From assembly GCA_021780625.1 (NCBI GenBank), contig JAJXYI010000474.1, positions 1 to 6,763 on the forward strand: 6,763 nucleotides of DNA. The letters are read 5' to 3'. A program made the position numbers and the translations under genes. This document shows positions 1 to 6,751 of this stretch, piece after piece. Every line of letters starts with the position of its first letter. Position 1 is the stretch's first letter. This stretch comes from a bacterium. GTDB taxonomy: Bacteria > Verrucomicrobiota > Verrucomicrobiae > Opitutales > Opitutaceae. Under the pieces are notes generated by a model. The model made no database searches. It was not told where the DNA came from and worked only from the letters and a program-made list of their open reading frames with translations.

Positions 1-1725
1 ATGGTTGCGGCACAGCGGCACGAGGAATGCCAGCTCGTAACTGCGGGCCAGCATCTCGGCACCCGAGCGGCCGATGAAGCCCGGCACGTCCGAGCCGACG
101 AAGGGCTCACCCGACAGGCCCAGCGACGCGAACATCGGGATGTTCAGCCGGAGCGACTTCCAGGAGGCCTTGTTGTCGCCCGTCCACATCGTCGCATACC
201 GCTGGACTCCGGCGTAGCCCGCGCGGGTCAGCACGAAGGGCCGCCTGCCCGGAGCGTTGCGCTCGAGCCCCTCGAAGGTGGCGCGGTCCATGTTGAGCGC
301 GAAAGTGTTGCGGTTGCTCGCGTAGGGCGTCTGGTGCCCGGGCTCCCCGAACATCACGTCGGCCTGGCTCGCGCCGCTCTTGTCCACAAAATCGGACGGC
401 TCGTTCATGTCGTTCCAGAAGCCCGCCACGCCCTCGTCCAGAAAGCGCTTGTGCAGGTCTCCCCACCAGCGGCGGGCATCCGCGCGCGTGTAGTCCACAA
501 AGACCGCCTTGCCCGGCCACACCTCACCCACGTACAGGCTGCCGTCACGCCGCCTCAGGAAGTAATCGTGCTTCAATCCCTCGTCGAAGACATAGTACCG
601 ATCCTTCTGCGATCCACGGTCGGGCTCCGCGGTGACGGGAGGCGCGCCGGGGGCGGGCGGCTGATACTTGATGCCCGGATCGACGATCGTGACCACCTTG
701 ACGCCGAGCTTGCGCAATCCGTCCATCAACCGCTTCGGATCCGGAAAACGTTTCGGATCCCAGGTGAACGAGCGGTAGCCGTTCATGTAATGAATATCGA
801 GATACAGGACGTCGAGGGGAAGGTCGTGCGCCCGGTACGTCCGGGCGATCTGCTCGACCATGGTGTCCGGATAATAGCTGTAGCGGCTCTGCTGGTTGCC
901 CAGCGCCCACAGCGGGGGCAGAGGCATGTGTCCGGTGAGGTCCGCGTAGCGGCCCAGGATCCCCTTCATCGAGGGACCCGAGAAAAAGTAGTAGTTGATG
1001 TCGCCACCCGAGGCCGTGTATCCGGCGTACTCCTGGCCGGTGTGCCCGAAGTCGAAGGCGCTGCGACAGGGGTTGTCGTAGAACAGGCCGTAGGCCCGCC
1101 CTCGCTCCCAGCCGATGTAAAAGGGGATGCTCTGGTAGAGCGGATCCGTGCCCTCCGAATAACCGGGGGTGTCGGAATTCCACAGGGTGAAGGCGCCGCG
1201 CCGACGATCGAGCCGGGCCGCCTTTTCCCCGAGGCCATAAAAATGCTCGTCGAGCCCGAGGCTCTTGTAGACAGCCACTTCGCCAGTGGCGGCGTCGCGA
1301 GCCATGGGACGCTCGTCGGCGTTGATGACCGCGTGGGTCGCGGCATCGCGAAATTCGATCAGAAAAGGTTTCCGGTGGATGACCACCTCGACTGCCGACG
1401 TCGTCAGGCGAAACGAGTCTGCTGTTTCAGCCAGGGTCCACGGACAGGCGGGCCAGCGATCCCGGGCGATTGCCCACGAGGCGTCAGGCTGCCCGGATTG
1501 CCCTGCAAAGACCGCGCGCACCCGGACCAGGTCCGGAGCCAGCACGCTGATCCATGCGTGCGATCCGTCGGCACAGGTAAGCTCCAACCCCGAGGGCGTG
1601 CGCTCCGCCTTGGCCACCGCGCCGATCTCCCGCAGCGTGGTGGCCTGCACCACGCAGGGGTACACCGCGAACGGGACGAACGCGCAGACCAAGCGGCGCA
1701 AGAGTTGGGCAAACTTCTGTGACAT
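1..1725 (-). CDS. GH31 alpha-glucosidase, exported, C-terminus cut by window edge
   Basis: The reading frame runs from an ATG at 1725 without a stop to base 1, giving 575 residues. Family GH31 enzymes hydrolyse terminal alpha-glucosidic bonds with retention. Residues 1-28 look like a signal peptide (lysine and RR, a hydrophobic stretch, then VQA before TT), so the enzyme is probably periplasmic. Residues about 30-260 are the N-terminal beta-sandwich, with FYGLGEK at 162-168 and WNSDTPGY at 182-189. The catalytic barrel follows, with YLDIHYM at 308-314, TWDP at 321-324, DPGIK at 349-353, the nucleophile motif GFWNDMNEPS (Asp439) and the acid/base motif WTGDN (Asp517). The frame leaves the window inside the RNH motif (573-575), so an estimated 200-250 residues are missing. 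A proline-rich segment follows DPGIK. It lies 117 bases downstream of the receptor gene on the same strand. Alpha-glucosidase is the best call; alpha-xylosidase or another GH31 specificity is possible. Confidence 0.93.
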   Translation of the reverse strand, partial: MSQKFAQLLRRLVCAFVPFAVYPCVVQATTLREIGAVAKAERTPSGLELTCADGSHAWISVLAPDLVRVRAVFAGQSGQPDASWAIARDRWPACPWTLAETADSFRLTTSAVEVVIHRKPFLIEFRDAATHAVINADERPMARDAATGEVAVYKSLGLDEHFYGLGEKAARLDRRRGAFTLWNSDTPGYSEGTDPLYQSIPFYIGWERGRAYGLFYDNPCRSAFDFGHTGQEYAGYTASGGDINYYFFSGPSMKGILGRYADLTGHMPLPPLWALGNQQSRYSYYPDTMVEQIARTYRAHDLPLDVLYLDIHYMNGYRSFTWDPKRFPDPKRLMDGLRKLGVKVVTIVDPGIKYQPPAPGAPPVTAEPDRGSQKDRYYVFDEGLKHDYFLRRRDGSLYVGEVWPGKAVFVDYTRADARRWWGDLHKRFLDEGVAGFWNDMNEPSDFVDKSGASQADVMFGEPGHQTPYASNRNTFALNMDRATFEGLERNAPGRRPFVLTRAGYAGVQRYATMWTGDNKASWKSLRLNIPMFASLGLSGEPFVGSDVPGFIGRSGAEMLARSYELAFLVPLCRNH

Positions 1726-1766
1726 CACGTGCGAACATTGGAACGGGCGGGCAGTTGCCCCACCCT

Positions 1767-1805
1767 GACGCGGCCGCCGGGAACCGTCGGCGGCCGCGTC
1801 CTTTT
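1767..1805. terminator. Perfect 13-bp GC-rich hairpin in the receptor-GH31 spacer; T-run on plus strand
   Basis: Bases 1767-1779 (GACGCGGCCGCCG) pair perfectly with 1788-1800 around an 8-base loop. On the plus strand the stem is followed by CTTTT (1801-1805), which has the form of an intrinsic terminator, but no plus-strand gene enters it. In the direction of the receptor and GH31 genes the stem is preceded by AAAAG and followed by AGGGTGGGG, so it lacks the U-run. It may stabilise the 3' end of the receptor message or weaken read-through into GH31 rather than end transcription. The structure is certain; the terminator label is tentative. Confidence 0.5.
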
Positions 1806-1830
1806 GGCCGGATGCCCCTTGCATCCGGCC
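1806..1830. repeat. Perfect 10-bp inverted repeat, REP-like, just after the receptor stop codon
   Basis: GGCCGGATGC (1806-1815) and GCATCCGGCC (1821-1830) are exact inverse copies around the loop CCCTT. In the receptor's direction it starts 12 bases after the stop codon and is followed by AAAAG and then the 13-bp hairpin, so the message carries two stem-loops in tandem. The GCCGGATGC core looks like one arm of enterobacterial REP elements, but at this length that may be chance. A role in holding the upstream part of a polycistronic message, as REP sequences do between malE and malF in E. coli, is an inference. Confidence 0.6.
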
Positions 1831-1842
1831 CCCTAAGATGGG

Positions 1843-4704
1843 TCAGAACTGGTAGGAGAATCCGGCCGAGTAGGAGGCGCCGTATTTCTGATAGTTCATG
1901 ACCTGACGCGGATCGCCGTTTTGGAAGGTCACGAGCGGTTCGTTGTTCAGGTTGTAGCCCTGGATGAAGAGGCCGAGCCCCTTCAGCGCCCCGTTGTGGA
2001 ACGTGTAGCTGACCTGGGCGTCGACCACCTTCTCCGGCTGGGCGAGCGAGAAGCCGCCACCAGGTGTGGCGTCACCGGACGGGGTCGGGGCGCCGAAGGT
2101 CGTAATGTATTCACGCGCCGAGGAACGATAACGCTCGCTGATGCGGAACGAGAAGCCGCTGTGCTCGTAGTAGAACGTCACGTTGCCCACCTGGCGGGAC
2201 AGTCCGGCGATCGGAGCCGTGCCGTTGCCCGGCCCCCAGGGCTGGATCGTGCTGTCGGTGTAGGCACCGCCGAGGACGACGCCGAATCCGTGAATCGCTC
2301 CACCCGTGAGCAGCTCGCTGGGCAGCGAGATCGTGAGTTCGAGACCGCGGACATTGCCGCCCGAGCCGTTGACCGGAGAGGAGGTGATGCCTTCGTTGAG
2401 AAGCGGGGTCGGCCCGCCGCCCGTCGGGTAACCGTTGAAGTTGCTCAGCGTGTTCTGATTGTAGATGTAGGTCAGCAGCTTCTTGTCGAACGCGGCCAGC
2501 GAGACGTAGCCCATGTTGTCCTTGAAGTAATGCTCGAGGGAGAGGTCGATGGAGTCGGACAACCAAGGCCGGATCGCGGGATTGCCAGCGCCGCCGCCCC
2601 AGGGGCTGTGGCTGAGATCACTGGAGGTGGCCAGCGTCGGATCGTAGCTGTAGTTGCGCGAGGCGCGCATGTCGTACATGCGGGGACGGGCTTCCTGGCG
2701 GGCGAGGCTGAAACGGACGAAGGTCCGCTCGGTCGGCTTGAACACCAGATTCAAGCTGGGATCGAAGTTCGTGTACTTCGCGCCGCCCGAGACCGCGACC
2801 GCCGTGGAGGTGCCGCTGAGTGCGGAAAGACCCGCGGAAGACTGGTCGGTGTAGTTCACCTGGAATCCGACGTTGCCCGTGAATGGCAGCGAGCCAATGT
2901 GCCCCTTCAGGCCAACCTGGGTGAAGAAGGTTGAAATCTTCTCCCAGATCTTGAAGTTGTCGCCGACGAAGCTTCCGAGGTTGGTGTTCGGGTAGAAACC
3001 GTACACGCCGTTGTTGTAGGCGGCATTCGGATCATAGGCATAGATGCCCTTGATGCCGAGGAAGCTCAGATCTGTCGTACCGATGATCGGGGGCAGGGCG
3101 GCCGTGGACTGGCCGCTGGCCGGATAGAGGTAACCCGTCGGATCCTGGCCCGCGCGCTTGTAGCGGTCGGTGTAGCTCAGGCCCATCTCAACGTCCTTGA
3201 AGATGTTCAGACCGAGTGTGTGCTTCGTCGAAAGCTTGAACTGGCCGAGCTCGTCCTTGGATTGGAAATACTTCAGGTAACCGACCATGCCGCCACCGGG
3301 GACATAGCTCGGGCCCCAGCCCTGCGGGTCGGTGATCTTGAACAGACTCGTGTTCGTGTAATCGACGTTCGTCGTGATGTGGGGAATCGAGCCGGGAGTC
3401 TCCGTCAAGTTGATGGTGTCCGTGCCGGCAAACGGAGTCTGGCGCCAGCTCAGGCCCGAGTAGGTCTCAAGATTCTCGTCGTTGCGGGTGACCCGCGAAT
3501 AGCCGGCATCAAAATTGACCGGCCAGGCCGAGGTCTGCGCGAGCTGGAGGTTCCAGTCGAGCGAGGACAGGTTGTCGGTGCGCACGAAGGTGTCGTTGCG
3601 GTTGACCGGCATGACGTTCGTAAGCGTCGCCTGGGTGACCAGGCCGTTGGTGACCGTGTAGCCCGGTTGCAGCTGGGCCGAGCTCCAGACCGCGAGCGGG
3701 ATCTCCATGCCGCGAAGCAGCTGGTTCTCCTTGAAGTTGGTATGGTAGAAATCGACGGTGCTGTGGATGTTCTCGTTCGGCTTGAACTCGAGGGTCCCCA
3801 TGAAGGCGTTGCGATCGAGGACGCTGGTGCGCACGTACGACTTCGTGCCGCCCAAAACGTAGTTGCCGGAGGAATCCGTGGGATATCCCCAGGCTTGGAA
3901 CTGCTCACCCTCATACGGCGTGCTCGTGTGCGCGAAACCCAGCGAGATGCCTATCTTGCCGTTGTCGAACTGGTCGATGTATGAGGCGTGGTAGTGCTCG
4001 CCGTCCTTCTTCAGGCCCGGCGTGAGCCGCGGAAGTTGCGTCCAATCATAGTAGGCGCCGACGGATACCTTGCGCTGGCCCACCGCGAGAGGCTTGACCG
4101 TCTGAAGGTCGACGGTGCCCGCCAGTCCCTGGCCGATGATGTCGGCGGAGGCGGTCTTGTAGACGATCACACCGGAGAGCAGTTCGGCCGGATACTGGTC
4201 GAACTCCACGCCGCGGTTGTCGTTGGTAGTCACCTGTTGCAGGCCGTTGAGCGTGGCAGTGCTGAAATCGGGGCCGAGGCCGCGGATGTCAATCTGCTGG
4301 CTGCGACCGTTCGTGCGCTGCGTCGTGATGCCGGTCAACCGGGTCAGCGAATCAGCGATGCTGATGTCGGGCAGCTTGCCGATGTCTTCGGCCGCGATGA
4401 CCTCGGTGATGGTCTGGATCTGCTGCTTGGTCTCTGCCGCGGCCGCAAGGCTGCCTGCGAAGCCGCCGGTCACCCGGTAGGTGTCCAGAACGACCGTGCC
4501 GTCGGGGTTCTCGGAATTGTCGGATTTCGCCGACGCCTTGGTCTTCTTGATCGGAGCCGAGGCATCCGCCTTGGCGTTAGCGGAGTCATCCGCGGGGGTT
4601 GTTTGCGCGAAGCTCAGCTGGCTTGCAGCCAGCGCAACCAGACTTATGGCCATGGGCCGGAGCCATCTCAGGCTCGTCTGGCGGTGGGGACTTTCGGTAT
4701 GCAT
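1843..4704 (-). CDS. TonB-dependent outer-membrane receptor, probable maltodextrin/alpha-glucan importer
   Basis: This 953-residue protein imports a ligand across the outer membrane using TonB-ExbBD energy. Residues 1-33 form a signal peptide (RWLRP, a hydrophobic stretch, then SFA before QTT). An Ala/Ser/Lys/Asp-rich linker follows (35-68), then a possible TonB box at 72-80 (VLDTYRVTG). The plug spans about 87-205, with DIGKLPDISIADSL (107-120), IDIRGLGPDF (138-147), FDQYPAELLSGVIVYKT (168-184) and GLAGTVDLQT (193-202). The rest is beta-barrel rich in aromatic, Asn, Gly and Thr residues, ending in FSYQF with the usual terminal Phe. Length and plug wording fit the Xanthomonas/Caulobacter-type receptor family (TIGR01782-like). 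The frame stays open to an ATG at 4941, but only the ATG at 4704 puts the signal peptide at the N-terminus. A GTG at 4728 is an alternative giving 961 residues. No SusD partner is present. The substrate is inferred from the flanking GH31 and GH13 genes. Confidence 0.93.
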   Translation of the reverse strand: MHTESPHRQTSLRWLRPMAISLVALAASQLSFAQTTPADDSANAKADASAPIKKTKASAKSDNSENPDGTVVLDTYRVTGGFAGSLAAAAETKQQIQTITEVIAAEDIGKLPDISIADSLTRLTGITTQRTNGRSQQIDIRGLGPDFSTATLNGLQQVTTNDNRGVEFDQYPAELLSGVIVYKTASADIIGQGLAGTVDLQTVKPLAVGQRKVSVGAYYDWTQLPRLTPGLKKDGEHYHASYIDQFDNGKIGISLGFAHTSTPYEGEQFQAWGYPTDSSGNYVLGGTKSYVRTSVLDRNAFMGTLEFKPNENIHSTVDFYHTNFKENQLLRGMEIPLAVWSSAQLQPGYTVTNGLVTQATLTNVMPVNRNDTFVRTDNLSSLDWNLQLAQTSAWPVNFDAGYSRVTRNDENLETYSGLSWRQTPFAGTDTINLTETPGSIPHITTNVDYTNTSLFKITDPQGWGPSYVPGGGMVGYLKYFQSKDELGQFKLSTKHTLGLNIFKDVEMGLSYTDRYKRAGQDPTGYLYPASGQSTAALPPIIGTTDLSFLGIKGIYAYDPNAAYNNGVYGFYPNTNLGSFVGDNFKIWEKISTFFTQVGLKGHIGSLPFTGNVGFQVNYTDQSSAGLSALSGTSTAVAVSGGAKYTNFDPSLNLVFKPTERTFVRFSLARQEARPRMYDMRASRNYSYDPTLATSSDLSHSPWGGGAGNPAIRPWLSDSIDLSLEHYFKDNMGYVSLAAFDKKLLTYIYNQNTLSNFNGYPTGGGPTPLLNEGITSSPVNGSGGNVRGLELTISLPSELLTGGAIHGFGVVLGGAYTDSTIQPWGPGNGTAPIAGLSRQVGNVTFYYEHSGFSFRISERYRSSAREYITTFGAPTPSGDATPGGGFSLAQPEKVVDAQVSYTFHNGALKGLGLFIQGYNLNNEPLVTFQNGDPRQVMNYQKYGASYSAGFSYQF

Positions 4705-4734
4705 ATTGGGTTGGCGTTTCACTTGCACATTGGG
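4700..4734 (-). repeat. Imperfect 11-bp direct repeat, 24 bases apart, over the receptor start
   Basis: TGCATATTGGG (4700-4710) and TGCACATTGGG (4724-4734) differ at one base. Read on the receptor strand they are CCCAATATGCA and CCCAATGTGCA, so each copy carries a potential start codon (ATG at 4704, GTG at 4728) in the same context. The 24-base period keeps both in the same frame. Neither has a purine-rich Shine-Dalgarno site close upstream. The repeat may be chance or a small duplication. Confidence 0.5.
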
Positions 4735-4746
4735 ACTTGGAACCCT

Positions 4747-4769
4747 GCGGGCTGGTTGTGGCAGCCCGC
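4747..4769 (-). promoter_or_regulatory. Stem-loop in the receptor 5' leader (proximal)
   Basis: GCGGGCTG (4747-4754) pairs perfectly with CAGCCCGC (4762-4769) around a 7-base loop. On the receptor message it would lie about 42 bases upstream of the ATG at 4704 and 18 upstream of the GTG at 4728. It is not followed by a U-run, so it is not an obvious attenuator. It could be a leader structure or a DNA dyad for a regulator. Confidence 0.4.
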
Positions 4770-4805
4770 CGAGCCGTCGTTCGTAGTTGGGAGAGGGGAT
4801 AACAT

Positions 4806-4827
4806 GCGGGATGCAGACGCACCCCGC
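4806..4827 (-). promoter_or_regulatory. Stem-loop or imperfect operator upstream of the receptor (distal)
   Basis: GCGGGATGC (4806-4814) and GCACCCCGC (4819-4827) form 9-base arms around a 4-base loop. Read as plus-strand RNA the arms have one A-C mismatch. Read as minus-strand RNA the same position is a G-U pair and all nine pairs form, which favours an RNA element in the receptor leader. If transcription instead starts nearer the gene, this dyad would overlap the promoter and could be an operator. Confidence 0.35.
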
Positions 4828-5083
4828 GCTGGCAGTCACATTCAGCACCCTCAGCCCCCCCCGCCACCAGCAAGGCGCAAAGAAATCCGAGATGGGTTGG
4901 ACGAAACTTGGATCGCGGCACGATTCACCTCGCCGCTTCACCAGCCCTCCAACCCCCTTCTCCAGGAATTCTCCTTGCAGCCTATGTATTTCACTCCGCC
5001 ACCCTTTTGACCCCGGCCGCCGTCGCCCTCATTCCTCTGCAATCATGGCATCACCCCTCCATCCTCGCGCAGCGTCGCACTCG

Positions 5084-6751
5084 ATGCAAACCGCCTCCCG
5101 CACACTGGGTTTCATCGCAGCCGCGGCACTCGTGCTGGCCTCGTGCAAGGCCGCGCCCGCCAACGACATTCTCCGGCAGCACTGGTGGACGCGCGCAACC
5201 TTCTACGAAATCTTCGTGCGCTCGTTCGCCGATGCCTCCAAGGGTCCCCTTGCCCACGACGGCAAGGGAGACCTCCAGGGGCTCATCGACCACCTCGATT
5301 ACCTCAACGACGGCAATCCCGCCTCCGGGAAATCCCTCGGCGTCACCGCGCTGTGGCTGATGCCCGTCCAACCGTCCCCCAGCTACCACGGCTACGACGT
5401 CACCGATTACCGCGCCGTTAATCCGGATTATGGTGACATCCCGCTAATGAAGCGCCTCGTCGCCGAGGCCCACCGCCGAGGCATCCGCGTGATCGTCGAC
5501 TTCGTGCTCAACCACGCCTCCTCCCAGCACCCGCTCTTCAAGCAGGCCGTGGCCGACCCCTCCTCGCCCGCACGCGCCATGTTCCGCTTCGCCAGGGCCC
5601 CCGAACAGGCCGCCGGCCCCTGGGGGCAGACCGTCTGGCACCCGGCAGGCGGCTCGTTCTACTACGGCGTCTTCACCGCCGAAATGCCCGATTGGAATTT
5701 TCGCGACCCCGCCGTCACCGAGCACCACCGGCGCGCCGCGCGCTTCTGGCTGGACGACATCGGCGTGGATGGCCTGAGGCTGGACGCCGTGCGCTATTTC
5801 TACGAGGACGGTAACCAGCTTCAGGATACCCCTGAAACGCGGGCCTGGCTCCGCGCCTTCACCGACTACTGTCACCGGATCAAACCCGGCTCCTTCGTGG
5901 TCGGCGAATGCTACGCCGACTCCCCGACCATCGCCTCGTACCAGAACGCCGGGGCCTGCGACAGCCTGTTCGAGTTCGACCTCGCGCACGCGACGATCCA
6001 GGCCGTCAAGGACGGCGACCCCAAGGTCCTCGCCTCAGCCCTCTCCAAAGTCCGCCGTCTCGACCACGACTCCGCCCGCTGGAGCATCTTCCTCGCCAAC
6101 CACGACCAGGAGCGGACCCTCACGCAGCTCGGAGGCGACCGGGCCAAGGCCCGGCTCGCGGCCGAACTGGAGTTTTCCCTCCCCGGCGTCCCCTTCGTCT
6201 ACTACGGCGAAGAGATCGGCATGCAGGGTGCCAAGCCAGACCCCGACCTGCGCACGCCCATGCAGTGGACCTCGGCCGCGCCCAACGCCGGATTCACCGC
6301 CCCCGGCGTCAAGCCCTGGCACCCGGTGAATTCCGACGCGACCCGCGTCAACGTCGCCCGCGAGGAATCCAGCCCGTCGTCGCTCCTCTCGCTCTACAAG
6401 CGCCTCATCCGCATGAACGCGTCTTCGCCGGCCCTGCGGCGCGGCCGCCCGCTCCCGCTGTCTGGCGGCGCCCCCGGTGTCTACGCCGAATTCCGCGAGA
6501 TCGACGGCGACGCCGCGCTGGTGGTCGCCAATCTCCGTTCCAAGCCCGTCGAGTGCCCCGCCCTCTCCCTCGCCTCGAGCGGCCTCTGCACGGGCGTGCA
6601 CGCCACCGAGGTGCTGCAGGGCGTGCCGGTGACGACGCCCGCCGTCACGCCCGGGGGCGGCTTTCAGGACTGGAAACCCCTCGCCTCGCTCGCGGCCGAG
6701 ACCGCCTACGTCATCCGGTTCCCTGGTCCGGCCGCTGGCGCCGCACCCTGA
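5084..6751 (+). CDS. GH13 alpha-amylase-type lipoprotein
   Basis: This gene encodes 555 residues from ATG 5084 to the stop at 6749-6751. GH13 retaining enzymes cleave alpha-1,4 (or alpha-1,6) glucan bonds. Residues 1-21 are a lipoprotein signal with lipobox LASC. Lipidated Cys21 is followed by Lys, so outer-membrane anchoring is likely. The conserved regions are GVTALWLMP (86-94), GYDVTDY, VDFVLNH (138-144), MPDWN (201-205), GLRLDAVRY with nucleophile Asp234, VVGECY with acid/base Glu275, ANHD with stabiliser Asp341, GVPFVYYGEE (368-377) and RTPMQWT (390-396). A C-terminal beta domain follows. The RTPMQWT and MPD-N signatures resemble the oligo-1,6-glucosidase/intermediate alpha-amylase group, perhaps subfamily 36. 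Alpha-amylase, maltogenic enzyme or alpha-glucosidase remain open. An ATG at 5045 would add 13 residues before the signal; neither start has a Shine-Dalgarno site. It is divergent from the receptor gene and probably supplies its ligand. Confidence 0.93.
   Translation: MQTASRTLGFIAAAALVLASCKAAPANDILRQHWWTRATFYEIFVRSFADASKGPLAHDGKGDLQGLIDHLDYLNDGNPASGKSLGVTALWLMPVQPSPSYHGYDVTDYRAVNPDYGDIPLMKRLVAEAHRRGIRVIVDFVLNHASSQHPLFKQAVADPSSPARAMFRFARAPEQAAGPWGQTVWHPAGGSFYYGVFTAEMPDWNFRDPAVTEHHRRAARFWLDDIGVDGLRLDAVRYFYEDGNQLQDTPETRAWLRAFTDYCHRIKPGSFVVGECYADSPTIASYQNAGACDSLFEFDLAHATIQAVKDGDPKVLASALSKVRRLDHDSARWSIFLANHDQERTLTQLGGDRAKARLAAELEFSLPGVPFVYYGEEIGMQGAKPDPDLRTPMQWTSAAPNAGFTAPGVKPWHPVNSDATRVNVAREESSPSSLLSLYKRLIRMNASSPALRRGRPLPLSGGAPGVYAEFREIDGDAALVVANLRSKPVECPALSLASSGLCTGVHATEVLQGVPVTTPAVTPGGGFQDWKPLASLAAETAYVIRFPGPAAGAAP

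Larger units (their letters stand above)
4705..5083. promoter_or_regulatory. Divergent intergenic region between the receptor and amylase genes
   Basis: This stretch separates the start of the minus-strand receptor from that of the plus-strand amylase, so it should carry promoters and operators for both. I see two stem-loops toward the receptor side, a run of eight C (4855-4862), and no convincing small gene. The plus-strand frame is open from 4787 through to the amylase, but its first 86 codons give a Pro/Arg/Ser-rich protein with no recognisable signal. No sigma-70 promoter stands out on either strand. TATGTA (4983-4988) could be a plus-strand -10 but has no good -35. I could not recognise a LacI-type or similar sugar operator. 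Confidence 0.55.

Noticed and set aside
1..1722. Plus-strand open frame of 573 codons opposite the GH31 gene
   Set aside because: It is codon-aligned with GH31 on the opposite strand and stays open because GH31 avoids TTA, CTA and TCA codons. It ends exactly at the TCA of GH31 codon 2, and its Arg/Val/His-rich product has no recognisable domain.
1921..2934. Plus-strand 337-codon frame opposite the receptor
   Set aside because: It is antisense to conserved beta-barrel coding sequence and has no family motifs. It is a typical shadow of a GC-rich gene.
4705..4941. N-terminal extension of the receptor to an ATG at 4941
   Set aside because: It would bury the clear signal peptide behind 79 residues with no matching family sequence, so the start was set at 4704.
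4960..4980. Imperfect dyad around the GAATTC upstream of the amylase gene
   Set aside because: Only about six of ten positions match across the centre, which is too weak to call an operator.
3988..5010. Plus-strand 340-codon frame running from the receptor into the intergenic region
   Set aside because: Most of it is antisense to the receptor plug and signal peptide, it has no domain signal, and it ends in proline-rich non-coding sequence.
4787..5083. N-terminal extension of the amylase to an ATG at 4787
   Set aside because: It would place the lipoprotein signal about 100 residues inside the protein. The extension is low-complexity and lies in the divergent promoter region.
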